Positions 9,247-17,924 are shown, numbered from the stretch's first letter. The stretch is DNA of 64,000 nucleotides from an uncultured Bacteroidota bacterium (GCA_937873155.1 CALMVZ010000011.1:372001-436000), one strand, 5' to 3'. A program made the numbers and translations. The notes: a model not told the origin generated them from the letters alone.

Positions 9247-9262
9247 TGTTTCACGTGGAACA
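9247..9262 (-). promoter_or_regulatory. parS-like ParB-binding site 3
   Basis: Identical 16-mer to site 2 (minus strand TGTTCCACGTGAAACA), located 9 nt after the methyltransferase stop and 5 nt before the terminator hairpin. Exact duplication of a 16-mer 598 bp apart is very unlikely by chance and supports a ParB/Spo0J loading zone. Confidence 0.87.
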
Positions 9263-9267
9263 ATCTT

Positions 9268-9292
9268 AAAGGGACTTCGGTCCCTTTTCTTT
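9268..9292 (+). terminator. Rho-independent terminator with TTCG tetraloop
   Basis: Stem AAAGGGAC / GTCCCTTT closed by the stable tetraloop TTCG, followed by TTCTTTT. It ends the mnmG-methyltransferase unit. Confidence 0.88.
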
Positions 9293-9999
9293 TGTGCTTC
9301 ACTTAATTCTTTGCTTTAGGACGGTTATTGACCGTCCACTTGAGTTAAGAATGTTCCAGACGCAAGTACTTAAGTTAAACTTTTAACAAATGTATTCTTT
9401 ACAACCCTCTTTTGCGACTAAAGAAATATTTAACATTGAATAGAATAACTTGAATTCCTCTAGTGCGCTAAAATCAATTATTAGCATATTATAATCTGTT
9501 ATAAAAACTTATTTTTCATAGTCATGATATAAATATAAAGATGTTTAAACAACTTGTTAAAACCTTAACTTAACACCTCTTTCCTTTTGTTTCCTTAACT
9601 AATCGTTAAAGTCAGGGAGAATAATTGTATTCCAAAAGCTTTGATGAAACCAACATACACTTTGCCTCTAATAGATGACAAATAGCAAAACTTTATGGTC
9701 GCTACAAGAAAACACCTGACTCGAGAATTTGGAATGTATTAGCGAAAGCCGAAAGGACAATTAAACAAAACAATTCCAAACACCATCCTAAGAGGAGCCG
9801 GAGAATCCGGTATTAATTACTTTTTAGAAGCTTGAGATTGATAAGAATAATTTATCCGGGTCGAGGAGCCGGGTTTTAAATTGTGTTCCGCAAACAAACA
9901 AACAAGCCGTATAAAGGAAATGAATCTTAAAAGGAAGCTCTGTTTTAATTCCGTTTTTGTCTGTTTTTATTTAGTACTTTGGTTGAAGCGTTGGCCTCA
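9293..9999. other. ~0.7 kb non-coding, AT-rich region next to the parS cluster
   Basis: I find no open frame longer than about 15 codons with a usual start on either strand. The part from about 9420 to 9600 is very AT-rich and contains the palindrome TGTTTAAACA at 9542-9551. The distal part holds small GC-rich hairpin-like segments: GAGGAGCCGG occurs at about 9791 and again, preceded by a C, at about 9863, the first followed by GAATCCGG. No convincing DnaA box (TTATCCACA-like) is visible. It could be an origin-proximal spacer, a small RNA gene or a long leader for the phosphatase pair; none is proven. Confidence 0.5.
9319..9337. repeat. Inverted repeat GGACGGT-TATTG-ACCGTCC
   Basis: Perfect 7-bp arms around a 5-nt spacer. 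It lies 27 nt beyond the methyltransferase terminator and lacks a T-run, so it looks more like a protein-binding site or RNA hairpin than a terminator. Confidence 0.6.
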
Positions 10000-12183
10000 A
10001 TGAAAACTAAATTAAAATACCTTTTCCTCCTTTTGTTTTCTTCAGCGCTCGCCTACTCTCAAAACACAGAAAGCATTTCGCGATCTTTAAGAAAGCTTCA
10101 GAAAAAGGACCTTCATGATACGAGTAAGATCAGCATATATCTGACATTGGCCTCAGAATATATTTCCTACTACAACGACAGCTCACTTTGTTTCCTTGAT
10201 GCAGCAGACGATCTTTTAAAAGTTCGCCGCGATCCAAAAGCAGAACGCGACGCAAAGTATTTACGCTCAATAGTTTACTATACAACCTCTGACTTTGACA
10301 AAGCCCAATGGCCTCTAAACCAAGCGATTAAGTTGGCCAGGGAAGCTAATGACAATGAGATTTTAGCGCAGTCGTATAATTTAATGGGCGCGATTCAATT
10401 TAACTTGGGAAATTATCCGGAAGCAATAAAACAATACAACAATAAATTAGAAATCGTAAAAGCAATTGGTGATACGATCTCGATCATCGAAACGTATTAT
10501 AATATTTCGTTGATCAATAATGCAGAGGGAAGTTATTGCCAATCCCTCGAAAACAATTATGCGGCATTAAGTCTGTCTGAAAAAAAGAGAGATTCTGTCA
10601 GTATGATGGTAGTATACGAGGGCCTCGGAATTTCATACACCAAAATAAACGATACTAAAAAAGCCATTATCAATTTAAAAAAGGCTTTACAGATCGCTAT
10701 TAATTACGGGAAGACCTATGAAGAAGCCGGCATTTGGGTAGATCTCGGAAACGTTTACCAGGCCAAAGGCGAACAGGAAAAAGCGCTCTACTATTATAAA
10801 AGGGGAGAGGAAACAGCAAAACGGAACGGCGATAAATTAGTAGAATCGATAGCGCTTTCCGGTAAAGGGGTTTCATTAATGAAGATGAAAAAGTATGAAG
10901 AGGCACTTTCTATTTTTGATCTCGCAAACATAATTCATAACGACGTCGCATATAAAAAGGGGATAGCCGAAAACCAATTGCACATGTCAGAGTGCAATAT
11001 CGGTCTTGGAAAATATAAGGAAGCCAGGGTGCTGGCCTTGAATTCTTTGTTAGAATCGAAACAGATCGGCGAAAGGAAACTGGAAGGGGACGCCTACTAT
11101 TCTTTGAGCGCGATCTATGAGAAATTAAACAATTGGGATAGTGCGTATTTCTGCTTCAAGAAACATATTCAAATAGACTCTGCGCTTAGCGATCAGAACA
11201 TGATAAAGAAAATTGCTGATTTTGAAGCGGCCCGCGAAAAAGAGAAAAAAGACGAAGAACAAAAGAACGCAGAAAGATTAGCTCAGGCGGAATTCGAAAA
11301 GCAAAAACAAATCCGAAACATTATCTTGGCCGCCTCAGGAATTGTTTTGCTTCTCTTGTTGTTTTATTACCGGAACTTTAAAAAGAATCAAAAAGCCAAT
11401 ATTGAGATCAAAGAAAAGAAAACAGATATTGAACATAAGAATAAAGATATCCTTGACAGTATTAATTATGCGAAACGTCTGCAACAGGCAATCTTGCCTG
11501 ATAACCGGGAAATAAAACAGCTTTTGCCGGGAGCCTTCGTGATCTATAAACCAAAAGAAATCGTAAGCGGTAATTTTTATTATGCCGAGCGAGATGAAGA
11601 GAATGTGATCCATGTGGCGGTTGCTGATAGCGCCAAGCAAGGTGTGCCCGGAGCCTTCATGAGCATCTCGGTTTATAATACGTTAAAACAAGCTTTGAAA
11701 AAGAAAGACAAAAAGGATCCGGCCGCGGTTTTGAACGACGTTGATAAAGGCCTAAATGATTTTTTGAGAAATAATGCGGGCGCCAAACATAAAGAGGGAG
11801 TTATAATGGCGTATTGCAATATTGATCTGAAAGAAAAAAAACTAAGATTTTCCGGCAGTGGAATACCATTATGGATTTCAAGGACAGGAAACGAAGTAAT
11901 CGGCGAAGAAATAAATTCTGACGGGAAGAGAAAACTCTATGAACTGAAAACAATAGCGCTGCCGCTCGGAAAAGATCAAACCGCAAAGAAGTTCGAGGCC
12001 CACGAAATAACTATTGAAAGCGGGGACAGGGTCTGTTTTTTCACAGAAGGTGCGCTTTCCCAAACACAAGAGCTTTCTGTTCTATTAAACAACGAATCAG
12101 CAACAGAAGAAAACATAATTAATGCATTTAACACAAAAGCATCCCAGCTGAAAGATGTTTGTTTAATGACTATCAGGTTTTGA
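10000..12183 (+). CDS. TPR / SpoIIE-like protein with degenerate phosphatase site (putative pseudophosphatase)
   Basis: 727 residues from ATG 10000; an in-frame TTG at 9979 is less likely because the signal peptide (MKTKLKYLFLLLFSSALAYSQ) starts here. Order: signal peptide, about 8 TPR-like repeats (~30-400) predicted to face the periplasm, one membrane helix (~437-455), a coiled coil, and a C-terminal SpoIIE/PP2C-like domain (~490-727). Compared with its downstream paralogue, the metal-binding and catalytic signatures are altered: VSGNFY for VSGDFY (N525), ADSAKQG for ADCTGHG (D543 kept), EGVIMAYC for DGMDIAFC, FTEG for FTDG, KDV for DDV. It is probably inactive as a phosphatase and may sense or regulate. 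It overlaps the next gene. Confidence 0.85.
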   Translation: MKTKLKYLFLLLFSSALAYSQNTESISRSLRKLQKKDLHDTSKISIYLTLASEYISYYNDSSLCFLDAADDLLKVRRDPKAERDAKYLRSIVYYTTSDFDKAQWPLNQAIKLAREANDNEILAQSYNLMGAIQFNLGNYPEAIKQYNNKLEIVKAIGDTISIIETYYNISLINNAEGSYCQSLENNYAALSLSEKKRDSVSMMVVYEGLGISYTKINDTKKAIINLKKALQIAINYGKTYEEAGIWVDLGNVYQAKGEQEKALYYYKRGEETAKRNGDKLVESIALSGKGVSLMKMKKYEEALSIFDLANIIHNDVAYKKGIAENQLHMSECNIGLGKYKEARVLALNSLLESKQIGERKLEGDAYYSLSAIYEKLNNWDSAYFCFKKHIQIDSALSDQNMIKKIADFEAAREKEKKDEEQKNAERLAQAEFEKQKQIRNIILAASGIVLLLLLFYYRNFKKNQKANIEIKEKKTDIEHKNKDILDSINYAKRLQQAILPDNREIKQLLPGAFVIYKPKEIVSGNFYYAERDEENVIHVAVADSAKQGVPGAFMSISVYNTLKQALKKKDKKDPAAVLNDVDKGLNDFLRNNAGAKHKEGVIMAYCNIDLKEKKLRFSGSGIPLWISRTGNEVIGEEINSDGKRKLYELKTIALPLGKDQTAKKFEAHEITIESGDRVCFFTEGALSQTQELSVLLNNESATEENIINAFNTKASQLKDVCLMTIRF

Positions 12184-14438
12184 GATATTGGATCATCATA
12201 TTTATCTTTTTTGTTTTTGACCTGCCGGCCCAGAAGGAAAAACCGCAACCAAAATATTCAGCTGCTGACACGGCTGCAATACGACTAATGATCAATAAAG
12301 GAACCGATCACGCCTCTAATAATAACGATAGCGCAATGTGGTACGCCGATAAAGCAATTGACGTCTCGCTTAAGATCAGGAACGATATTTTGCTTGCCAA
12401 TGGATTTTACCTGAAAGCCAAAGTATATTATTTTGGTTCCGATTTTAGTTCGGCGCAATTCTATCAATACAAAAGCCTGGTTTTGGCACAAAAATTGGGA
12501 GAGCGGGACCTTGAGTCAAGAGCTTATAATCTTGGTGGCGCCATCTTTTTCAATCTTGGGAAATATGATGACGCCCTAAAACAATATAACAACCGTTTAA
12601 AGATCAGCTCCTCGCTAAAAGACACAAGTTCGGTTATACAGGCTTATTTCAACATCGCCCTTCTGTATAACACAAAGGGCTTACACGACCGGGCGGTAGA
12701 AATGAATTATAAAGCGGTAGAGATCGCAGAAAAGCGCCACGACACGATCAACATGATGGCCCTGTATGAGGGATTGGGGCAATCTTATTATCAAATGAAA
12801 GACAAAGCAAAAGCAACGGCCTTTCTGAACAAAGCGTATCAGCTTGCCCTTATTAAAAATCAAGAATATGAACAGGGTGGAATATTGATCGATCTCGGGA
12901 ATATCTATCAGCAGGACGGATATATCAATAAGAAGGAGGGAGAACAATACCAGGCGATCTATTATTATAACGATGCGATCAGAATTACAAAAAAGAACGG
13001 GGACAAAAGGAGACAAAGCACGGCAACCTCGAACAAAGCGAAATCTTATCTTATTTTAAAAAGATATAAAGACGCCCTGGCCTTCAATGAAGAAGCAACG
13101 AAGATCAACATTGAGATCAATTATACAAAGGGGATCTGCGACGGTTTTGTAACCAAGGCTGAATGTTATTTAGAAACAGGGAAGGAAAAGGAAGCCGAAG
13201 AAGCGGCGTTGAAGGCACTGGAAATCGCAAATAATTTAAAGTCTGAAAAAGAACAACACGATTGTTGCGTTCTCCTAAGCAGGATATATGAAAATAGAAA
13301 AGATCCAAAGAACGCTTACAAATATTATAAAAAAGCAATAGAGCTGAACGATACAATCGAAGACAGGACGAAGATCAAATCAATAGCAGAGCGCGGTCTC
13401 GAATACGAGCGAAAAAAAACAGAGCGACAACAGGAGTTCAAAGTATTGGAAGAAAAAGCGCGCCTTAGAAAGCAAAAACAGATCCGGAATGTTTTTCTCG
13501 GCGGCGGAATTATTATGTTGGTCATTCTTTTGTTCATTGTAAGGATCTATCTAAAAACACGGCGTGCCAATGCGGAGATCGCCAGGCAAAATAAAATACT
13601 TGAAGAAACGAACGCAAGAATTATCGAGAGCATAGATTATTCGCAGAACATTCAACAAAGTATTTTGCCGCAGCGCAATGCAATCGATAGGCTCTTTCCG
13701 GATTATTTTGTTCTGTACAAACCTAAAGATATTGTTAGCGGGGATTTTTATTTTATAGAACCAATACAAACTACCAGGGTAAGCTTAATAGCTTTTGCGT
13801 TAGCGGATTGTACCGGTCACGGTGTTCCGGGCGCGCTAATGAGTTTAATGGGACACAGCATTTTAAAAGAGTGTTTAAAGGCACCCGAAGTAAATAGTCC
13901 GGGCGAAGGATTGGATTATTTAAATAGAGAACTCTATTCGTTCTTGCGCCAGGGACAAAAAGAAGAACATATCATGGACGGAATGGATATTGCGTTTTGT
14001 ACAATTGATATGGTAACCGGAGAGGTCATGTTCTCCGGAGCAAATAATCCGTTATGGATCGCAAGCAGGAGAAAGAACATAAAAGATAGTTCAGGAAATG
14101 AGTTGAAGTTAAATAATGAAATGAATGGAAACTATCTGTACGAGATAAAAGCTACTAAGCAGCCCATCGGTTTTAACGAGAACCCGAAACAATTCTTAAA
14201 TCACAAATTAAGATTAGAGAAGGGCGATACGCTGTATTTATTCACTGATGGATTTGCTGATCAGTTCGGAGGCCCCAAAGGAAAGAAATTCAAATACAAA
14301 CAACTTGGTGAGGTTCTTTTGAATTCAACAAACAAAACGATGCCGGAACAGAAACGCGACCTTGAAAATTCATTTGCGAACTGGAAAGGAAATTTAGAAC
14401 AGGTAGATGATGTTAGTGTTCTGGGAATCCGTTTCTAA
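12180..14438 (+). CDS. TPR / membrane / SpoIIE-type (PP2C) serine phosphatase
   Basis: About 752 residues. There is no ATG. The TTG at 12180 overlaps the upstream TGA and gives a good signal sequence (MRYWIIIFIFFVFDLPAQ); a TTG at 12159 is possible. Order: TPR repeats (~35-400), membrane helix (~440-460), coiled coil, SpoIIE domain (~485-752). The catalytic set is intact: D522 (VSGDFY), D543 (ADCTGHGVPGA), D603 (DGMDIAFC), D690 (LFTDG), D743/D744 (DDVSVLGIRF). It is therefore a likely Mn/Mg-dependent Ser/Thr phosphatase of the RsbU type, controlled by an extracytoplasmic TPR sensor. It is a tandem duplicate of the preceding degenerate gene and probably co-translated with it. The substrate is unknown; no anti-sigma antagonist gene is nearby. 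Confidence 0.9.
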   Translation: MRYWIIIFIFFVFDLPAQKEKPQPKYSAADTAAIRLMINKGTDHASNNNDSAMWYADKAIDVSLKIRNDILLANGFYLKAKVYYFGSDFSSAQFYQYKSLVLAQKLGERDLESRAYNLGGAIFFNLGKYDDALKQYNNRLKISSSLKDTSSVIQAYFNIALLYNTKGLHDRAVEMNYKAVEIAEKRHDTINMMALYEGLGQSYYQMKDKAKATAFLNKAYQLALIKNQEYEQGGILIDLGNIYQQDGYINKKEGEQYQAIYYYNDAIRITKKNGDKRRQSTATSNKAKSYLILKRYKDALAFNEEATKINIEINYTKGICDGFVTKAECYLETGKEKEAEEAALKALEIANNLKSEKEQHDCCVLLSRIYENRKDPKNAYKYYKKAIELNDTIEDRTKIKSIAERGLEYERKKTERQQEFKVLEEKARLRKQKQIRNVFLGGGIIMLVILLFIVRIYLKTRRANAEIARQNKILEETNARIIESIDYSQNIQQSILPQRNAIDRLFPDYFVLYKPKDIVSGDFYFIEPIQTTRVSLIAFALADCTGHGVPGALMSLMGHSILKECLKAPEVNSPGEGLDYLNRELYSFLRQGQKEEHIMDGMDIAFCTIDMVTGEVMFSGANNPLWIASRRKNIKDSSGNELKLNNEMNGNYLYEIKATKQPIGFNENPKQFLNHKLRLEKGDTLYLFTDGFADQFGGPKGKKFKYKQLGEVLLNSTNKTMPEQKRDLENSFANWKGNLEQVDDVSVLGIRF

Positions 14439-14474
14439 TAGCGTGAAATCACTTTCTGTTTAACATAATAAAAA

Positions 14475-14849
14475 TTATTTAGGCTCCCACAATTGAATTT
14501 TGTTCCCATCGTTATCCATAATATGAACGAATTTTCCGTAATCGTAAGATTCAATGTTATCACAAACAGTAACGCCTTCTTTTTTTAATTCCTCCACTAA
14601 TTTTTCAAGATCTTCAACACGATAATTGATCATGAAATCTTTTTTAGAAGGCTCAAAATATTTTGTCTCTTGCTTAAAAGCGTTCCAGGCAGTAGATCCG
14701 ATCCTTTCATGATCATCTTTTTCGCGCCATTCAAAATTCGCCCCGTAAGGACTTATATCTATGCCAAGATGTTTAGCATACCATTCATTTGTTTTTTTAG
14801 GATCAGTGCTTTTGAAAAACACCCCGCCAATTCCCGTTACGCGTTTCAT
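14475..14849 (-). CDS. VOC-family (glyoxalase/bleomycin-resistance-like) protein
   Basis: 124 residues. The pattern FFKSTDPKKTNEWYAKHLG at the N-terminus and GKFVHIMDNDGNKIQLWEP at the C-terminus are typical of a two-module beta-alpha-beta-beta-beta VOC fold, with possible metal ligands near the C-terminal Glu. The substrate is not predictable. It begins 5 nt after the stop of the upstream Xaa-Pro aminopeptidase gene, so the two form an operon on the minus strand. Confidence 0.88.
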   Translation of the reverse strand: MKRVTGIGGVFFKSTDPKKTNEWYAKHLGIDISPYGANFEWREKDDHERIGSTAWNAFKQETKYFEPSKKDFMINYRVEDLEKLVEELKKEGVTVCDNIESYDYGKFVHIMDNDGNKIQLWEPK

Positions 14850-14854
14850 AAAAA

Positions 14855-16147
14855 CTATTTTGAGTTCATTAAGTCTTCAATTTCTCCTGCTTCCAAAGGA
14901 ATATTCTTCATCAGGTCCATTTGCCCTTTCGAAGTGATCAGGATATTATTCTCGAGACGAATTCCTAAATTCTCTTCGGGAATATAAATGCCCGGTTCAA
15001 CCGTAAATACCATTCCCGGGCGCATCGGCTCTGCAAAGAAACCAACGTCGTGAACATCCAATCCTAAAAAGTGAGAGGTCCCATGCATGAAATATTTTTT
15101 GTAAGCAGGCCATGCCGGATTTTGTTTTTTTACATCGCTTGCTTTAAGTAAACGCAATTTCAATAATTCTTCCGTCATTAATTCGCCAACAGCTTTATTG
15201 TATTTCTCAAATGTATTCCCGTCTTTCAACATTTTCGTTGCTGCTTTCATCACCCTTAGAACAGCATCGTAAACGTTGCGCTGGCGTTTTGTGAATTTTC
15301 CACTCACAGGCAAACAACGGGTAAGATCACTCGCATAATTTGCGTATTCCGCAGCCGTATCTAATAGTAAAACGTCTCCCGCTTTACATTGTTTGTTGTT
15401 CTCAACATAATGTAAAACACAAGCGCTTGCACCGCTTGCAATAATTGGTCCGTAAGCAAAGCCCTGGCTTCTGTTGCGGATAAATTCATGAATTAATTCT
15501 GCTTCAATTTCATGTTCCCAAACTCCTGGCTTCACAAATTTCAATAACCTCCGGAATCCTTTTTCGGTGATATCGCAAGCCTGTTGAATCAGTTCAATCT
15601 CAACAGCGCTCTTTATAGAGCGGATCTTGTGCATGATAGGAGCAGAGCGCTCGTATTTATGCAATGGATATTTTTGCTGCATCCATTTATTGAAACGCAT
15701 CTCTGCGGTTTCGGTATTTATATAACGACGCGTATGTTCATTGGTGTTCAGATAAATATTTTCCGCCTGGAAAACGAATGACTGAAACACTTTTTCAAAT
15801 TCGTGATGCCAGTAAATGTGTTCGATGCCACTAACTTTTGTGGCTTGTTCTTTAGTTAATTTCGCGCCTTCCCAAATGGCAATTAACTCACTTGTTTCTT
15901 TTATAAAGAGAACTTCTTTGTGTTTTCCATCTTTTACATCAGGGAATATCATCAGAACAGTATCTTCCTGATCAACTCCTGATAAATAGAAAAGATCGCT
16001 GTTCTGACGAAATCCAATTGCGCCATCAGCGTTGGTCGGCAGAATATCATTACTCACAAAAAGACCAAGCGAGCCCGGTTTTAATAATTGTTTGTATTTC
16101 CTTCTGTTCTCAACAAACAGGCTTTTATTTATCGGCGAGTATTTCAT
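14855..16147 (-). CDS. Xaa-Pro aminopeptidase (M24B)
   Basis: 430 residues from the ATG at 16147; a longer frame to 16195 adds 16 residues of low quality. An aminopeptidase P N-terminal domain (~1-150, with NADGAIGFRQNSDLFYLSG) precedes the pita-bread catalytic domain. Dinuclear metal ligands are visible: D in LLLDTAAEY, D in ASDLTRCLP, H in HGTSHFLGLDVHD, E in FTVEPGIY, E in GIRLENNI. It removes N-terminal residues next to proline and is cytosolic. An imperfect -7 element (TATATTCG on the minus strand) lies about 20 nt upstream. The downstream VOC gene is only 5 nt away. Confidence 0.93.
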   Translation of the reverse strand: MKYSPINKSLFVENRRKYKQLLKPGSLGLFVSNDILPTNADGAIGFRQNSDLFYLSGVDQEDTVLMIFPDVKDGKHKEVLFIKETSELIAIWEGAKLTKEQATKVSGIEHIYWHHEFEKVFQSFVFQAENIYLNTNEHTRRYINTETAEMRFNKWMQQKYPLHKYERSAPIMHKIRSIKSAVEIELIQQACDITEKGFRRLLKFVKPGVWEHEIEAELIHEFIRNRSQGFAYGPIIASGASACVLHYVENNKQCKAGDVLLLDTAAEYANYASDLTRCLPVSGKFTKRQRNVYDAVLRVMKAATKMLKDGNTFEKYNKAVGELMTEELLKLRLLKASDVKKQNPAWPAYKKYFMHGTSHFLGLDVHDVGFFAEPMRPGMVFTVEPGIYIPEENLGIRLENNILITSKGQMDLMKNIPLEAGEIEDLMNSK

Positions 16148-16213
16148 AATGAAATTTTTATTACACGAATATACATTTAATACAGAGTAAAACAAATCCC
16201 TACTACCGGGGGA

Positions 16214-17254
16214 TTATTTTACAAAAACATAAGCTTCCTGAAGCTCGTCTTTAAAATCATTTACTTTTTCTGCGCTCACAAAGGCGGTCTCTTCAAAAAG
16301 CTCGCCGTCATCGCTAAAGAAATAAAGATTGATCAGCCCGATATCATCTTCGTTGGTAAAAAAATCTGACCTTATGATCTGTGGCGGAGAAACAATTATT
16401 GTATCGCGGCCTTTAAAAAGCAAAAAACCTTTTGTCAGAACTAACTTATTATCGAGCATTCCGAAACGGGAATAATGAAAATCACTTCGCGTATAAAGAC
16501 CGGCCGAAAGCAGCAACATAAAGAGAGACGCGAACGAGAAGACGCCCGCGTTCACAATGGTAAAAATGGCAAGCGCGATACAAATGACCGATGGAAAATA
16601 GGGAGGTTTGTTTATAAAACGAATATCATTAAATGGCTTAAAATGTTTTTCCTGTTCAATTATTTCTTGTTTTATAACACCTATTTGTGTTATTGTTTTA
16701 TCTGTTTTCTGATTGAGCAGGATCGCAGTAGCCGAATAGAGCAGGGGTAATTCGTTTTTAAATTCTTCCGGCGATTCAAAAAAATGTTCAACCACCACAC
16801 TTAAGAATTCATTGATGTTTACACCACCGTATTTACGGAAGATGCTCTCGCGGCCCTTTTTCAGATCCCGGAATTCTTTACGCGCGTAAATAAACCACTT
16901 TGGAAAATAGGAGTTAAAGAACTCGTCTGTTTCGTGACCGCGAACACCATTAAAGCGAAGGGCATGAGTAAATTCGTGAAGGCCTAAATTTAAATTATCA
17001 TCGGTTATCTTATAGCCTTCAATAAAACCCTTCCAGCTAAAGGATACAAAGCCGGATAAATTAGTTTCGCCCCTTAAAGTTAAACCGCTGATATGATTTT
17101 TAAAATCTGAAGGAAATAAAATAATGGTTTCAAAATAATCGAGCCGCCATTCTTTTAATCCAAGCGTTAATTGAACAGCCGATGCCGAGAGTATAACTTT
17201 TACTTTGTTATTGACCGCTAACCCTTTTTGCGCAACAAAATATTTTGAATTCAC
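16214..17254 (-). CDS. MtfA-like zinc peptidase with C-terminal membrane and PH-like extension; true N-terminus probably upstream
   Basis: 346 residues if the GTG at 17254 is used. The zinc site is HEFTH (LHEFTHALRFNG) with a later Glu in VVVEHFFESPEEF, as in MtfA peptidases (M90). Two hydrophobic segments follow (PYFPSVICIALAIFTIV and FASLFMLLLSAGLY), then a ~90-residue domain that looks PH-like. Ordinary MtfA is ~265 residues and lacks this tail. The reading frame continues upstream to 17386 and encodes residues matching the conserved MtfA N-terminus (YYNTLDKRWKSVFRARVIDF), but with no ATG, GTG or TTG there before an in-frame TAG at 17387-17389. A TAGCTTTG promoter element at 17444-17451 fits a start near 17380, perhaps CTG. 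Confidence 0.75.
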   Translation of the reverse strand: MNSKYFVAQKGLAVNNKVKVILSASAVQLTLGLKEWRLDYFETIILFPSDFKNHISGLTLRGETNLSGFVSFSWKGFIEGYKITDDNLNLGLHEFTHALRFNGVRGHETDEFFNSYFPKWFIYARKEFRDLKKGRESIFRKYGGVNINEFLSVVVEHFFESPEEFKNELPLLYSATAILLNQKTDKTITQIGVIKQEIIEQEKHFKPFNDIRFINKPPYFPSVICIALAIFTIVNAGVFSFASLFMLLLSAGLYTRSDFHYSRFGMLDNKLVLTKGFLLFKGRDTIIVSPPQIIRSDFFTNEDDIGLINLYFFSDDGELFEETAFVSAEKVNDFKDELQEAYVFVK

Positions 17255-17443
17255 AAAATCGATAACACGAGCCCTGAATACCGATTTCCATCTCTTGTCG
17301 AGCGTGTTATAATAGGCAAAAAACTGACTTAAAAACGGGTCAAGCTGTTCGTGTGTAAGCGATATGTCTATTGGCTCTATCAGAGGCTAAATATTTACAA
17401 AATAAGAAAAAACCTCAATAAAACGGCGTTTCGTTGAGTGGAG

Positions 17444-17451
17444 CAAAGCTA
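17444..17451 (-). promoter_or_regulatory. -7 promoter element TAGCTTTG for the MtfA-like gene
   Basis: Exact TANNTTTG on the minus strand, ~55 nt upstream of where the conserved N-terminal coding frame opens. It supports a protein start upstream of the GTG at 17254. Confidence 0.45.
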
Positions 17452-17516
17452 TTAATTATCCTGTGAATTGCCTCCGACGGATGAAGGGTGTAAATTGTAG
17501 CTGGAAAACTACTATC

Positions 17517-17912
17517 ATGGAAAAGAAGAAATTACATTTTTTACTGGCTTTTTTAGTGTGCGGCTTTTTTGCAAACGCGCAAACAAGCTCAATAGCCAAA
17601 CGCTGGTACGAAGCCCCTGAAAATTCGAAGGGCGATACAATATGTTTCAAAACCACGCCTCATGTATTAGCGCCAAACGACGACCCCGCATACCATTGGT
17701 CTGATTTTACATTGAATGTAAATAATTCATTTGATATTAAATACTGGAGATTTTGTCCGAGCGGTAATTACGCGTATATGGGAACCTGGTCAGGTCCGAC
17801 TTCCGGAAAAGTGATCCTTGATTTCGGGGCAGGAAAATCTAAATGCGAAATGCAGGTCATTTCAGTTAACGCTACTGAACTTAAAGCGATCATAAAAGAA
17901 ACTACAAACTAA
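17517..17912 (+). CDS. Small secreted lipocalin-like protein
   Basis: 131 residues from ATG 17517; the frame continues upstream to 17463 but the signal peptide MEKKKLHFLLAFLVCGFFANAQ begins here. The mature part is predicted to be all beta, with KYWRFCPSGNYAYMGTWSG and two further Cys residues (ICF, KCEMQV). It resembles lipocalin-like domains but no family is certain. It lies 12 nt upstream of the giant T9SS type B gene and may be co-transcribed with it. Confidence 0.8.
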   Translation: MEKKKLHFLLAFLVCGFFANAQTSSIAKRWYEAPENSKGDTICFKTTPHVLAPNDDPAYHWSDFTLNVNNSFDIKYWRFCPSGNYAYMGTWSGPTSGKVILDFGAGKSKCEMQVISVNATELKAIIKETTN

Positions 17913-17924
17913 TTCTTACATCCA

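Noticed and set aside
9319-9337. Second terminator after the methyltransferase gene
   Set aside because: Perfect stem but no following T-run; the TTCG hairpin at 9268 already serves.
9293-9999. Possible oriC
   Set aside because: AT-rich and beside parS, but I see no cluster of DnaA boxes and no dnaA, and gene orientation does not flip here. Kept only as an origin-proximal spacer.
9979-9999. TTG start for the first TPR-SpoIIE gene
   Set aside because: It adds seven residues in front of a good signal peptide that begins at ATG 10000 and lies on a promoter-like TACTTTG.
16475-16750. Plus-strand 91-codon frame inside the MtfA-like gene
   Set aside because: Antisense shadow; composition is basic and the frame has no start context or homology I recognise.
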